From the NCBI GenBank assembly GCA_012845835.1, contig JABAKD010000030.1:12131580-12195579 (forward strand): a stretch of DNA of 64,000 nt, given 5' to 3'. A model generated the notes under the pieces. It had not been told where the DNA came from and did no database searches. It saw only the letters and a program-made list of their open reading frames with translations. Position numbers and translations under genes: made by a program. Shown piece by piece: positions 44,401 to 54,700 of this stretch; the stretch's first letter is position 1; every line of letters begins with the position of its first letter. This DNA is from Undaria pinnatifida (taxonomy: Eukaryota > Sar > Phaeophyceae > Laminariales > Alariaceae).

Positions 44401-46907
44401 CACTGGAGACGTCAAGAAACTACCTCGAGCACGATAGTTTTTAATCGCTCTTGAATATTGTCGAGAGGCAGGCCGGTGAAGGTGTACTTGAATCCCAAGG
44501 CGTCACTGCTGTGCACGCAGCACAGCTCTCGCTGTCTGTCGACAGAGCCGAAGCCCCCGCCTTGGGTGACCTGCCAAACGCGGGACAACGAACAGACCCA
44601 CAACCTCCGCCAAGCTCACTCTCTCCGATTCCCACCCGCTGTTCCTCCTCCCGCGGCCGTCTCGCGAACACGCACATGTACTCTAATGCATTTTAACCTT
44701 GGAAGGTTAAAGTGCATCTCAACACCTCGGTGAAGATGGTCCGTCACTCCGAGTGCACGCTTGGCGACGGGAGCACGCTACCGTTCGGGCTGATGGTGTG
44801 GTCCACCGGACTAGCGCCGATTGATTTAGTGCGGGACATGGAGGGGGTCAAGAAGGAGAGGGGGAGGATCGCGATTGACAGAAGGTTGAGGGTGCCGGGG
44901 ATGGAAGGCGTGTTTGCGATGGGGGATGCCGCGGTTGACCCCGAGAGCCCGCTGGGACCCCTGGCGCAGGTGGCCGACCAGCAGGGGAAGGTGAGGGAGC
45001 ACATTGTACCCTTCGTTACGTTTGGTTATGTTCTACCAGGTGTTACGATTTTTTTTGTGACACTAGGAATACGTGAAGTCGGCGTGAGTCGACGAGGGAA
45101 GAACAATCTGAATTTTTATCGCGATCAAAACGAACGCACGCCGCACCGTAGGAGGCAGGGGCGAGGAGTGCCTACTATCTGCCCTCGTTGTGCCTACTAT
45201 CTGCCCTCGGATTTGACTTGCGAAATGGGACGGGGCTTCACAAGAAAGTGCAAAGACAATAGATAAGACCTAAGAACAACTGTAGCAAAAGATGCGCTGG
45301 ATTTAGCGGTGCTTTTTGCGCCTGTTCACACCCTTGTCGCGAGGCTTGTGCATTTCCGTGCCTCCATCGAATGGTGTTGGCTTCGCTGTGATGGGGACAA
45401 CTTTGGGTCCGGCTTGCTTGCTTCCTTCAATGAGATTAATTTAGAATACGTGGTGGTGCGGAGATGCTTCGATGACGTGGACGAATCGCGCCATAAGCTC
45501 GAGTATCTACTTTTATACTTATAAAAGTTGCACGTATCCTTTCGCGAATTGGCCTATACGGGCGACGAGGTTCGACGTTCACGCACCACTCGCTCTTATT
45601 CTGATGTTAAACGAGAGACAGGCAAGACACACGCCCCAGGTCTATTTGAAGCACCTCAGCCTCTCTCCCCGCCCGCGTATCTATGCTCTTCTCCCAGTAC
45701 CTGGCGAAACTGCTTTCCAACACCGATCCCCTAGCCGGAGACATCCCTCCATTTCGCTACCGACACCTCGGCAGTATGGCCCAAGTAGGCGACTGGAAAG
45801 CCATCGCGGACTTGAAGGGCATCGCCGGCAGCAGCGGTGATGATGGTTTCAAAACCGGGCCAGTGTTGGAGGGCTTCTTGGCCTTCGCAACGTGGCGGAG
45901 CGCGTACTGGACCAAGACTGTCAGGTGGACGAGCAGGAGTGTCTGCCAACCCTTTGGGGCTTGATTATTTTACATCTTATTGTGATTATATAATACTCGT
46001 TTGGTTATTATTACATTTTATCACTATTTGCTTTCGATTATGATTTGGTTTGATCATGATTTAGTTTGATTATGATTGCATTTGATTATTATTGCGTTTG
46101 GTTGTGATTACGTTCGATTGTGACTTATTTTTATTATATCGTTTGATTGTGACTGCTTTTGGCTACAATGATTACATTTAATTGTTACTTTGGATCATGT
46201 TTACATTTCGATCATGTCCACGTTTGACTACGATTGCCTTTGACTATGACTACGTTTGACTATAATTGCGTTTAACTATGCATTACGTTTGACCACGATT
46301 GCGTTTTATTATGATTGCATTTTGTCATGATTGCAGTTGATTATAGTGTACCGTGTGTACAATTTGTACAATGAAGATTATAGCATCGGCCACGTCATGG
46401 GATAGGGTGTGTCCGATAATATGTCCGAAGTACTTTGCGAGGGGGTGTACGACATGGGAAGCATGAGGCCATTCGTACTGCTGCGCGCTGGTACTATCCA
46501 TCCTCTTGGGACCTGAGAAGGAAGAAGTTGATCCGAACGACGTTGAAAGGAGTCATACAACGCGGGCACGTCATCATCCTGCTCGTATTGCTGCTCGCCC
46601 ACAGTGCTCATTGACAGTTGGTTAGACCAAACTTTCTCATTGTTTTGGTCGCCGAAAAAAACAATGGGGTTAAAGTGTACGTGAGCGGGCCACGGTGATA
46701 CGATGATACCCCCATTATATAATTCCTTGGATACCCCACTGGCGCATTCGCGGGTGAACGTCACATTAGAACTGACCCCCCCCCCCCCCCCCCGCCCCCC
46801 CCGCCGCTGTCTTTTTTGTTGCACTTTTCAGTATCGCCAACAAGGCTTTGATTCCAATGCATTGGTTCAAGGCATGGGCTTTTGGACGAGACATCAGCCG
46901 CTTTTAG
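38474..46907 (+). CDS. NDH2: Type II (alternative) NADH:quinone dehydrogenase, mitochondrial; nine exons
   Basis: Exons 38474-38624, 40665-40773, 41441-41502, 41833-41966, 42668-42898, 43803-43886, 44706-44990, 45698-45924 and 46832-46907 join in phase to 452 aa. It oxidises NAD(P)H and reduces ubiquinone without pumping protons. The N-terminus ([15 protein letters not shown]) is an Arg-rich presequence typical of mitochondria. The FAD-binding site is GTGWGG (42-47), then [15 protein letters not shown] (65-79) and ATGAKN. The NADH-binding site is [11 protein letters not shown] (196-206). [10 protein letters not shown] (329) and [11 protein letters not shown] (345-355) are the second FAD block and quinone-side helix, and AFGRDISRF is the conserved C-terminus. 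No EF-hand insert is present, so calcium control is unlikely. Exon 5 ends LLNK and exon 6 begins LVEAS, where relatives have three or four extra residues; a micro-exon may be missing. Intron 3 holds a dispersed repeat next to the exon 4 acceptor. Confidence 0.95.
39147..39215 (+). repeat. Dispersed repeat family B, partial copy
   Basis: CATCTGTAAAAACGAGCGGC, then AACATATCGACC and TTATCGAACGCGCAGCTGAC, match in order parts of 58250-58340 and 34535-34625. A shorter trace (TTTATCGAAAGCGCAGCTAA) lies at 5829-5848. In intron 1 of the NADH dehydrogenase gene. Confidence 0.5.
41684..41826 (+). repeat. Dispersed repeat with C-rich tail, copy 2, abutting a splice acceptor
   Basis: Aligns with 5694-5815 from GCGCCCAAA to the tail (GGGTACGCCCCCTCCCCTCC). 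The tail ends a few bases before the CAG acceptor of NADH dehydrogenase exon 4 at 41833, so it appears to provide that intron's pyrimidine tract. Confidence 0.75.
42435..42452. repeat. Short interstitial telomere-like repeat
   Basis: TTAACCCTAACCCTAACCC, about three CCCTAA units (TTAGGG type), in intron 4 of the NADH dehydrogenase gene. Confidence 0.8.
42608..42665. repeat. Poly-C tract directly before NADH dehydrogenase exon 5
   Basis: Mostly C with a few T and A, ending at the CCCGAAG acceptor (exon starts at 42668). It serves as the pyrimidine tract. Confidence 0.85.
45965..46345. repeat. Degenerate AT-rich minisatellite with a unit near TTTGATTATGATTGCG
   Basis: About 22-25 diverged units of 14-17 bp in intron 8 of the NADH dehydrogenase gene. 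Base composition is much richer in A+T than the flanks. Confidence 0.85.
46779..46806. repeat. Poly-C tract upstream of NADH dehydrogenase exon 9
   Basis: About 26 bases, nearly all C, ending 25 bp before the TTTTCAG acceptor of the last exon. Confidence 0.9.
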
Positions 46908-47714
46908 GGGAAACCGTTGTCGCCGTGCAGGCGTGCATAGCGAGCAGGAAATGGACGATACAACCTTAAAGTTCAATGCGCGTTCCTTCTTGTACAGTGC
47001 TACAAACGGCACAACTACCATTTTTGCTGTTGTGTCGAGTACCTTTTGTTCCGAATGCCTTTAGTGCGGGACTTGCTATGGTTGCTGTGTGTTGGTTTTA
47101 TTAATTGCTTTTGGTTTAGGACGTGTTCTTGTAATTGTTGTTGCTTTTGATGGCGTTGTCGTTGTTGTGTTTTTGCATTCCTTTGGGTATACGGCACTTG
47201 TACTGCACGCAGCTTCAGCGAAGGTGACATCAGCCACCGGCAACTAAACTTTAGGGACTGCAGCAACACTTTGGTGACGGCAGCAAAAACTTGAAATGGC
47301 GGCCGTGTTCGTACCCTTGATTTTTTGTTTTGATATACACGCTACTGGCCGTGTTCCACCGCAAGTTCAGTTTGGTGACTTTCCCACGGAAAATTGCGGA
47401 TCTGGTGGATAGGGGTCCGCAAGTTCGACAGGAAGATCCTACAGAGGAGGTGCTGATCGCCCTAGCTTGGGTAAGGGTGCCCCGAGACATGTGTGCATGC
47501 TTATTCTTATGAGGGGGGGCGTCCTACCCAAGGGACTGAAGTTTGGGTCTGACCATCATCGTCTCGACGTTTCTGGGCCTTCTAATGGCCGTAAGAAGCT
47601 AGCGTAGGGCCGCCTAGACTTATTCGCCTTGTTGCGTTCTCCCCTAAGTGCTCTTCATGCACTTTATACCCTCTATGTGCCCAATACCGCCTTTGGTCCG
47701 TTCCTATAGTATCT

Positions 47715-47832
47715 GCTATCTTGGTGTTATTTTCTTTTCCTTTCCTTGGTTCCTCTCATTTTATTTTCTTTCCTTTTCTTTCCTTTTCTTCGTTTGTTTT
47801 CTTTGTTTTTTTTTCTCTTCTTTCTTTTCCAG
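47715..47832. repeat. CT-rich (CTTTT)n-like tract
   Basis: Long run of TTTTC, TTTCC and CTTTT words. Low complexity. Confidence 0.85.
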
Positions 47833-50138
47833 TTGACTTGAGTCTGTCGAACGCATACGTAGTGATGGGTACTAGATAGGTACTACGTACAATGCATACG
47901 TGGTAGTCTTATTCCGTTTTTGCTGGCTTAGACCTGACGTGTATTTTCTGATTGGTTCCTTTTCGTAGCGATGTGTAGCTGGCCTTACCTCGCTACACTC
48001 CTCTGCTGGTCTACGCGACTTAGTACGTACGTATTATTGTCTTTGGTTCGTTTTCTACTTGTCTCGTTCTTTCCTTTCTTTTCTTTCTTCCTCACTACTA
48101 ATAGGTATTTATCTTCTCCTCGGATGTTTGCATTGGTTGCGTTCCTTGGGTGGCATTGGTGTAGTGCATGTTATTTGTGTAGTCGGTTCTCAGATGCAAG
48201 AGACGTATGTACCAGTATGGGCCTGGCACGAACCTAGGCTGACTTCCGATTTCATTTGTTTATATTTTTGGCGGAGGCATGCATTGCTTTAGCTATGATG
48301 TATGCGTGTACCACGTGTGGTTTGCTTATGTTTTTCCCTGGGGTATTCTTCAACTCCAGAGTGACTGGAGCCTGGCATGTGACCACGGGACTTGATTATG
48401 CGAGTTGATGAGAGAACAACAATTTTGGTGCTTTGTCCATGGCTTTGTCCAGCAGCACCGGAAGCAGTGCTTCTAAGGCGCGGTATTCGATGGTGCGGTC
48501 GTATATGTGTTGTGTGTTGTGGCACGTGTAACATAGAAGTAGCAGTTTTCGCCTGAATCGTTTTCTGAAGAACGGAGCTCCTTAACCCCTTAATACAATC
48601 GTCGGAAAAACGAAACATCTCGATCAGGTCATTGTTGTGCATGATTATCGTTGTGTACCTAGGCCATGGGAATGTTTCATCCAGTAGCAGTTTTGTTCTT
48701 GCCCAAATTCTCAGTTTTTTGGAGAACGTCTTAAGCTCCCAAGTTGAGGAACCTCAAAGAAAAAACAGCAATGATTACTTCGCCTCTATCGTAGCACGCG
48801 TGTTGTGTTGCTCTCGAACGAGGAACCTTTCTAGCATTTTTTATTTCGCGACCAGCTGGCATTGCTACGTGGTGAGTACCGCAATTTTTCTGCGACACTC
48901 TCTGGTCTATGTAGTTGCCGTATCCAGCTTCCAGCTTCCTCCGACGCGCACGTACACGCCGCTTTTCGTACCCCGTGCAGACAATTATATTTGTCGGAAA
49001 GTGTGGGGGGACTTCCCTTGGTTTCAGCATGCGCACGATGTTCGTTGAAAAACGACCGAAGGTCGCCGTTATATTTGTGCCAGTAAAGACTTTTTCCTCC
49101 GAAGTTTGAGGGCAGCTCTGGGTGTTCTTTTGGCTTTAGTTGTTGGTAGCATGTCCGCTCTGAAGCAGCCGCCATAAGGCGCGTTGCGAGTTAAATATGA
49201 TGTTTCATTTGTGCGTTGTGTTGCGAGCATTTATGACTGGGACCTTCGCTTACCGCAGCGCTTGGCATAGATATGCAGTGGCACGTGGCATCACTTAAGA
49301 ACTTGGGAGCTGATATATATATTGTGGCTGAACGTTTGAGCGAAACCTGATTAACCCGTTTTTTGCTCTGAAATTTGCGCGGAAAACCACAACTCAACAA
49401 TCCGACATGATCCCGGAAGATTTTTTTCAGACCCACAGGTCCGATATTTGCTGCAGGCAACAACAACTTATACAAAAATGGATGAAGGACATTTTTAACA
49501 GGATCTTTGAACGCCAGGAACCGGAAGAGGGATGGCCGTCTTGGTCTTCGCAACCTAGCCCGATAAGTCGCCATGCAGATTGATGACAGGCTCGAGGAAG
49601 ACCATTAGGTTCTACTTGCTATTATTATAGAGCGTGAAGCGAATCTGCGTGCGCCTGCCTCATCAGACCCACCCCCGCAACTCGCCAACCTGCGAGGATG
49701 CGAAGCCTCCTGGACTGACGACGGGACAACGAAGAAGGGAAGTAGACTTAGTCTTCTTACCCCCGTAAGGGGCTCGAATAGAGTCCAAACACCCGCCCGG
49801 CGGAGTTGTCGCCGTCTTCCCAGAAGGAGGGGGGGCGGGGGGGCGAACTGTTACATCGTCGAAGACAACGTGTGTGTGACGGAAAGCACGTTTATGGCTT
49901 AGCCGCGCAAAGGGCGGGCACATACCACCTCGCATATAACCAGCAGTCCCCCCCATCGAAACGAGGAAGTAGGGGGCGTCGGCGGGCAGGACTAAAGGAT
50001 TGAACGCGAGCGCCGATAAATTGAGGAAACGAACATCGACCATGTGATGGGCCCAGATCCATGCGATAAAAAGGGACTGGGCAGTCGGAAACAAAAATCA
50101 AGGCACACGCACTCTTCTTATTATGATACCTACCGTGG

Positions 50139-50520
50139 TGTTAAGGACTTCAGTGGGGTATTAGTCCGTTTGACCACTTGCAAAAGGTTAACCAATAGCT
50201 TACCCAAACTAAGCCTTATAACACTCTTCCCCCCTGAAACGGCGGGATAGCAGGTCGGCCGGATATACGGCGGACCTGTGTCAACATCCAAGCCGTTTCA
50301 TTTCCTGGACATACCGGGGAGAGTATTTTTCAAGTTCACCCATGGGGAAAATCTGAAAAGTTTATTATTGTGGATGGTGGGGATCGAACCCACGACCCAA
50401 AAAACCCATGACATTGTCCTGCCGACGACGCCATTTGTTAAGGACTTTAGTGGGGTATTAGTCCGTTTGACCACTTGCAAAAGGTTAACCAATAGCTTAC
50501 CCAAACTAAGCCTTATAACA
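50139..50520 (-). mobile_element. Complete-looking TRIM (terminal-repeat retrotransposon in miniature)
   Basis: A 382-bp LTR-type element, sense on the minus strand. Its 85-bp terminal repeats (50139-50223 and 50436-50520) are almost identical, start TG and end CA. GTGG flanks both sides (50135-50138 and 50521-50524) as a likely target-site duplication. On the sense strand a purine tract (CAGGGGGGAAGAG) precedes the 3' repeat and a TGGCGTCGTCGGCAGG stretch follows the 5' repeat, in the place of a primer-binding site. The 212-bp interior has no coding capacity and carries a tRNA-like GGGTCGTGGGTTCGAT core. It looks whole and young, and would need enzymes from another element to move. Relatives lie at 2028, 14784, 15490 and 50650. 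Confidence 0.82.
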
Positions 50521-50649
50521 GTGGGGAGAAAGGTGTATCCGTCATGTAACTGCTGTACACGAATCAGTCCCGCCCTCGCCCGCTTCAACGAATAATAATG
50601 CCCCTAACATGCACCTTGGTCCGTTGCACAACTAACTACGAGTAAATAA

Positions 50650-51050
50650 TTCCTCAACAAATAAATGGCGTCGTCGACAGATTGGGTTTTTGGGTCGCGT
50701 GGGTTCGAATCCCACCAACTGCCAAAATAAACTTTTACGACTTTCCCCCGACATGACAGGTCGCGTGGGTTCGAATCCCACCAACCGCCAAAAATAAACT
50801 TCAAGACTTTCCCCCGACATGAAATACATATGTCATGTCGACCTTGCAAAAAAAAAAAAAAAAAATGCTCTCCCCGGTATCCCAAGGAAATGAAACCGCT
50901 TGGATATTGATATGTCCGCCCGTATATCTGCCGACCTGCTATCCTGCCGTTTCAGGGGGAGGGCGTGTTTTAATTTATAGTTTGGGTAGACTAAGCAAAT
51001 AGTTATCCTTTTGCAAGGTGTTCAAACGGACCTGTGTGTGACTTGTGTGG
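50650..51050 (+). mobile_element. Older TRIM copy with an internal duplication
   Basis: Same family as 50139-50520 in opposite orientation. The tRNA-like unit GGTCGCGTGGGTTCGAATCC with its flank occurs twice (50693-50760 and 50761-50822). An 18-A run follows at about 50851, then GAAATGAAACCGCTTGGATA, a purine tract and a diverged 3' terminal repeat from 50966. No clear 5' repeat. Fossil. Confidence 0.65.
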
Positions 51051-51742
51051 TTGCGGCTACTTGATTGACAATGTATGTTCAGATAATAATATAAATGCTA
51101 CGCGGGGTAAATATTCTTCCGCGAGTTGAGCTGGAGAGTATGATCATGTGATGAATCCACTAGTCAGTACATACATTAAAAATGAGTGCATAATGTGCAA
51201 CGTGTGTGTAACGTCGAAGTGTCGACGTGCTGGATCAAGACTCCACCAGCGGCGGTACTCGGTATCATACCACCCGCCGTTACTCCGTACGTTCCATCAT
51301 GCCATATGATACGAGGCAAAAAACTCGACAAAAAAAGGCCGGGAGCTGCATGCCATACTACTGCCGTGCATGCGTACTTAGAGTCACAACAAGCCGTCTT
51401 CCCGCTGCTCCCGCTCCCCCCCGTCCCCTTCTTTCTTTGCTCCCCATCAAAAACCTGCTCGGGGGGTTGGTTGGGTTGCGGCTCAAAAACATAAAAACAT
51501 GGTCGCCGTTATTTTCCCCGCCCCCCGGGAAAGCCTACACGCCTCCGCAAAACGAGGGATATCGGGTTCAAGTCGTCACCGCCGTCCAGCAAGAAACTTC
51601 CTGGTTTAGGTGTTGGTTAGGGCTAGGACTGCTGTGGGAGGCCGACGGTTCGACGCTCACGGACGCCATACCGGCACCTCCCTGACGCACTACCCGTTAT
51701 AGCCCACCCTATTGGCGCTTGCATCTTGCTAGAGCGAGCAAG

Positions 51743-54700
51743 ATGGCTTCGCCTGCAGCGAGGAGCTGGCCTTTGCCCTTCCTCTCATTCATCCAGCTGC
51801 TGCACCTTCACGTCGTGCTGCTTCTTGCTCTCTTTGGTGCTTCGGAAGCTTCGGGGGGCATCGTCTGCAAGACTCGGGGAGGATGCCCTCTGTCTCGCCT
51901 GCAGGCGGCGTTCCAGACGCCCTTTAACTCGCTCTCGATGGCTCTGCATGGACCAACGATGAGCACCTCGTCTAGTAGTACGAGACCGTGGGGTGCAGGT
52001 GCGGCGCCTTCTTTCGACGACTCTTCTATTCCCGCCTCAGGAGTAGCAGCTCCTCGGTGGGTTACCTCAGGAGCTGCTTCCGTCTCGCGGCCGGCACGGG
52101 TGCTCCGCTCGCGTAAGGTGGACGTCCTTCCCTTGGGCATGTCGGCTGTCGAGACGAAGCAGGGCAACAAGCGGGCTGCGGAGAGCGAGCCCGAGTCTAC
52201 GGAGACCAAGGCTGAGAAAAAGGCCCGGAGAATGGCGGCGTCGTCTACCCCGCTGGGGGTGCACGTGATCGGGCTGTCTCACCACAACGCTGGGGTGGAT
52301 GTGAGGGAGAAGCTTGCCGTGCCTGAGCACGAATGGAACGATGCTTCAGCTAAGGTATTACCGACTAGCTTGGCGTTCGCTCTTTGTCTCACTGCTCTGC
52401 GAGACGTAGATTCTAATACACTATCCAAAACCCACAAGATGGCTTTTGTTGGCACGTCGTGCCTCACTTGATATGAGTGTGCGTGGTACCTGGTTCAGGC
52501 AGCAGCACGAAGCGAAGAACGGAAGCAAGCATTTTCATGACGGGAGTATATACAGGAATGAAACGCGATTGCTGGGTTACGAGAGTTTTCCTCGCGCAGT
52601 CTGTATGGCTCGCCTGCTGTCCTCCCGATCCTCCCACCAGAGGCTGCTTGGTAGTGATTGTGGAGGCAACCTACCCGTAGGCCGTACAGGCAGAGAGAGG
52701 CGAGGTTTACCACCGTCATGACCAACATGCTTCGAGTAGGTCTGGCTCTTGTTGGATTACCTTCGCCGGTTGCATGGACCGACGGTTTTTATTTTCTAAT
52801 TTTGACCGATCGTATGAATTGATCTATGGAGGCAGTACACCGCCCTGCTGTATGCTGGTACCAGGTACCAGGTATACAACAAGCACACCAGTCGCTTCAT
52901 GCGCTTTATCCGACTGACCGCTCTTGGCTAAACGTGCCAGAGCGCTTGTACGAGTACTCGAAAGTTGGTGGGTCTCGAAACCCTTATTCCAGCTGATCTT
53001 TCTGTACCGGCTCACGCACTTCAAGGTAGAATACAGCGAGCGCCGTCCACCCCCGCCCGTTACTACTGACTGCTGTTTAAGGCCGCGAAGGCATTCATAT
53101 TCATTTTTGTGGACGTACCAGGTTTCATGTATTAAAAGCCTCCAAACTGGACTCCTCCTCCTTCATCACTGACGAGGAGTGACGCTGCTGTGGGCCCTGA
53201 CTCGAAGTTCAGTATGTGGCTCTGCCACCTGTTGATACCTGGTATAATATTCAAGTAACTTCTGTATAAGGGGAATTGATTCACCCGTCTCTTTTCCCAC
53301 CCCGCCGCAGCAATCTAAACAGGCTTTGCAATGCTTGCTCTGCCCTATGATACGTACTGGCACGATTTAGTCTTGACTGCTTCTATTGTTGCTGTTGCAA
53401 CTCGCGATGCCTCGGCTCCCTTCTTCTCCCATCCCCCCAGTCTTCGGCGCTGTCATAGTCGTACATCGCCAATATGGACGGAAATTTAAGGACCGTTTGA
53501 TATTTATATTAAAACCCAACCTTTCTTATATTTCCATCCATTTTATTTACCCGCAACCTCCCCTGTCCCTCTTGGGCTTCCTTCTGCTTGCTGCGTTCTG
53601 TCCGGTTTGCTTGCTTTAGCTTTGCGAGTTCCCGAACATCAGCGAGGCCGCGGTGCTGTCCACCTGCAACCGGTTCGAGGTGTACGTTGCATCCCACGAC
53701 TCGCACGCTGCCATCCGAGATGTGATGACGTACCTCCAGGAACACTCGGGCCTCTCACAGTCGGAGTTGAGGCAAAACCTGTTTATGCTCTCTTTGGAGG
53801 ATGCGGTGTGGCACTTGCTCAAGGTCAGCGCGGGGCTGGACTCGCTCGTTGTCGGAGAAGGACAGATCCTGTCCCAGGTGCGACTTGTGGATGGCGAATG
53901 AGGTGGTTCAGGACCGGAGACGTTAGGGTTTTGCTGGGGCTGGAGGGTTTTGCTGGGGCTGGAGTGCACGTATTTGTGTCGCTGCTGTGCATGTGATCGG
54001 GGACAACGGGGATACAGGATGCGGGTTTGGAAGATGACGAGCTCTTATATCATTAATATTATATTAGTACGTAAGATGTGTGTTTTCCCTCCTCCTTGCC
54101 TTGTCGCTCTGTGTTGTGGGTTATGTGACGTATCGTATTTGAGCGGACTGCGACAAAAATGGCGCATGACGCATGACGTGGCTGGAGGCATGGCCTTCAG
54201 TCACTACTGCTGCTGCTGCTGTAGTCACCATCAGCGATCTGTCCCTTTGCCAGCTGTGTGGGTGACATAACAGAGATCATACTCTGTACCAGGTACCATG
54301 CACAATCCCAAGTCTATAATAGGGTGTGAAAACGTGAAAACCACGTCACGACGAGTGTACACATGTATCTCGTGAGTAGTACAAACAGGAGTTCCAGCTG
54401 CATGTTGGCTTTGTCTTCAGTGTCCTGTGTCACTTTCTCCCTTGGGGCGGGATGCATTTTTGGTTCTGAAAGGCGCTCGAAGGCCCTTCGTGACGGCTTA
54501 TTTCATTTCTTGGTAACGAACATATCCTAACGAGATGACTTTGGGGCTGACAAGGAAAACGTTGAACTTTTATCTCGTAAGCCGGAGAGCGCCACATCCA
54601 CGAGCACCGTGTCAGGTTGCCTGTACGTGTGGGAACAGTCGTACGAGCAGAGGTGGAGTGCTGGCTCGTCTCGTACTACGGCGAGGAATAACAGGACGTG

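Larger units (their letters stand above)
46908..51742. other. Intergenic region with a TRIM cluster, no gene seen
   Basis: Between the NADH dehydrogenase and glutamyl-tRNA reductase genes. It holds a CT-rich tract (47715-47832) and TRIM elements (50139-51050). Minus-strand open frames at 50094-49663 and 49574-49191 (143 and 127 codons) have no motif I know and I do not call them. A short + frame ending at a GTAAGG donor near 47470 looks mildly coding-like (FHRKFSLVTFPRKIADLVDR) but has no matching acceptor or next exon. Confidence 0.55.

Noticed and set aside
47295-47470. Possible + strand exon ending at a GTAAGG donor
   Set aside because: No acceptor or start codon in the coding-like frame and no following exon found.
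49191-50094. Two neighbouring minus-strand frames of 127 and 143 codons
   Set aside because: No recognisable family, no splice signals joining them, and they border repeat elements.
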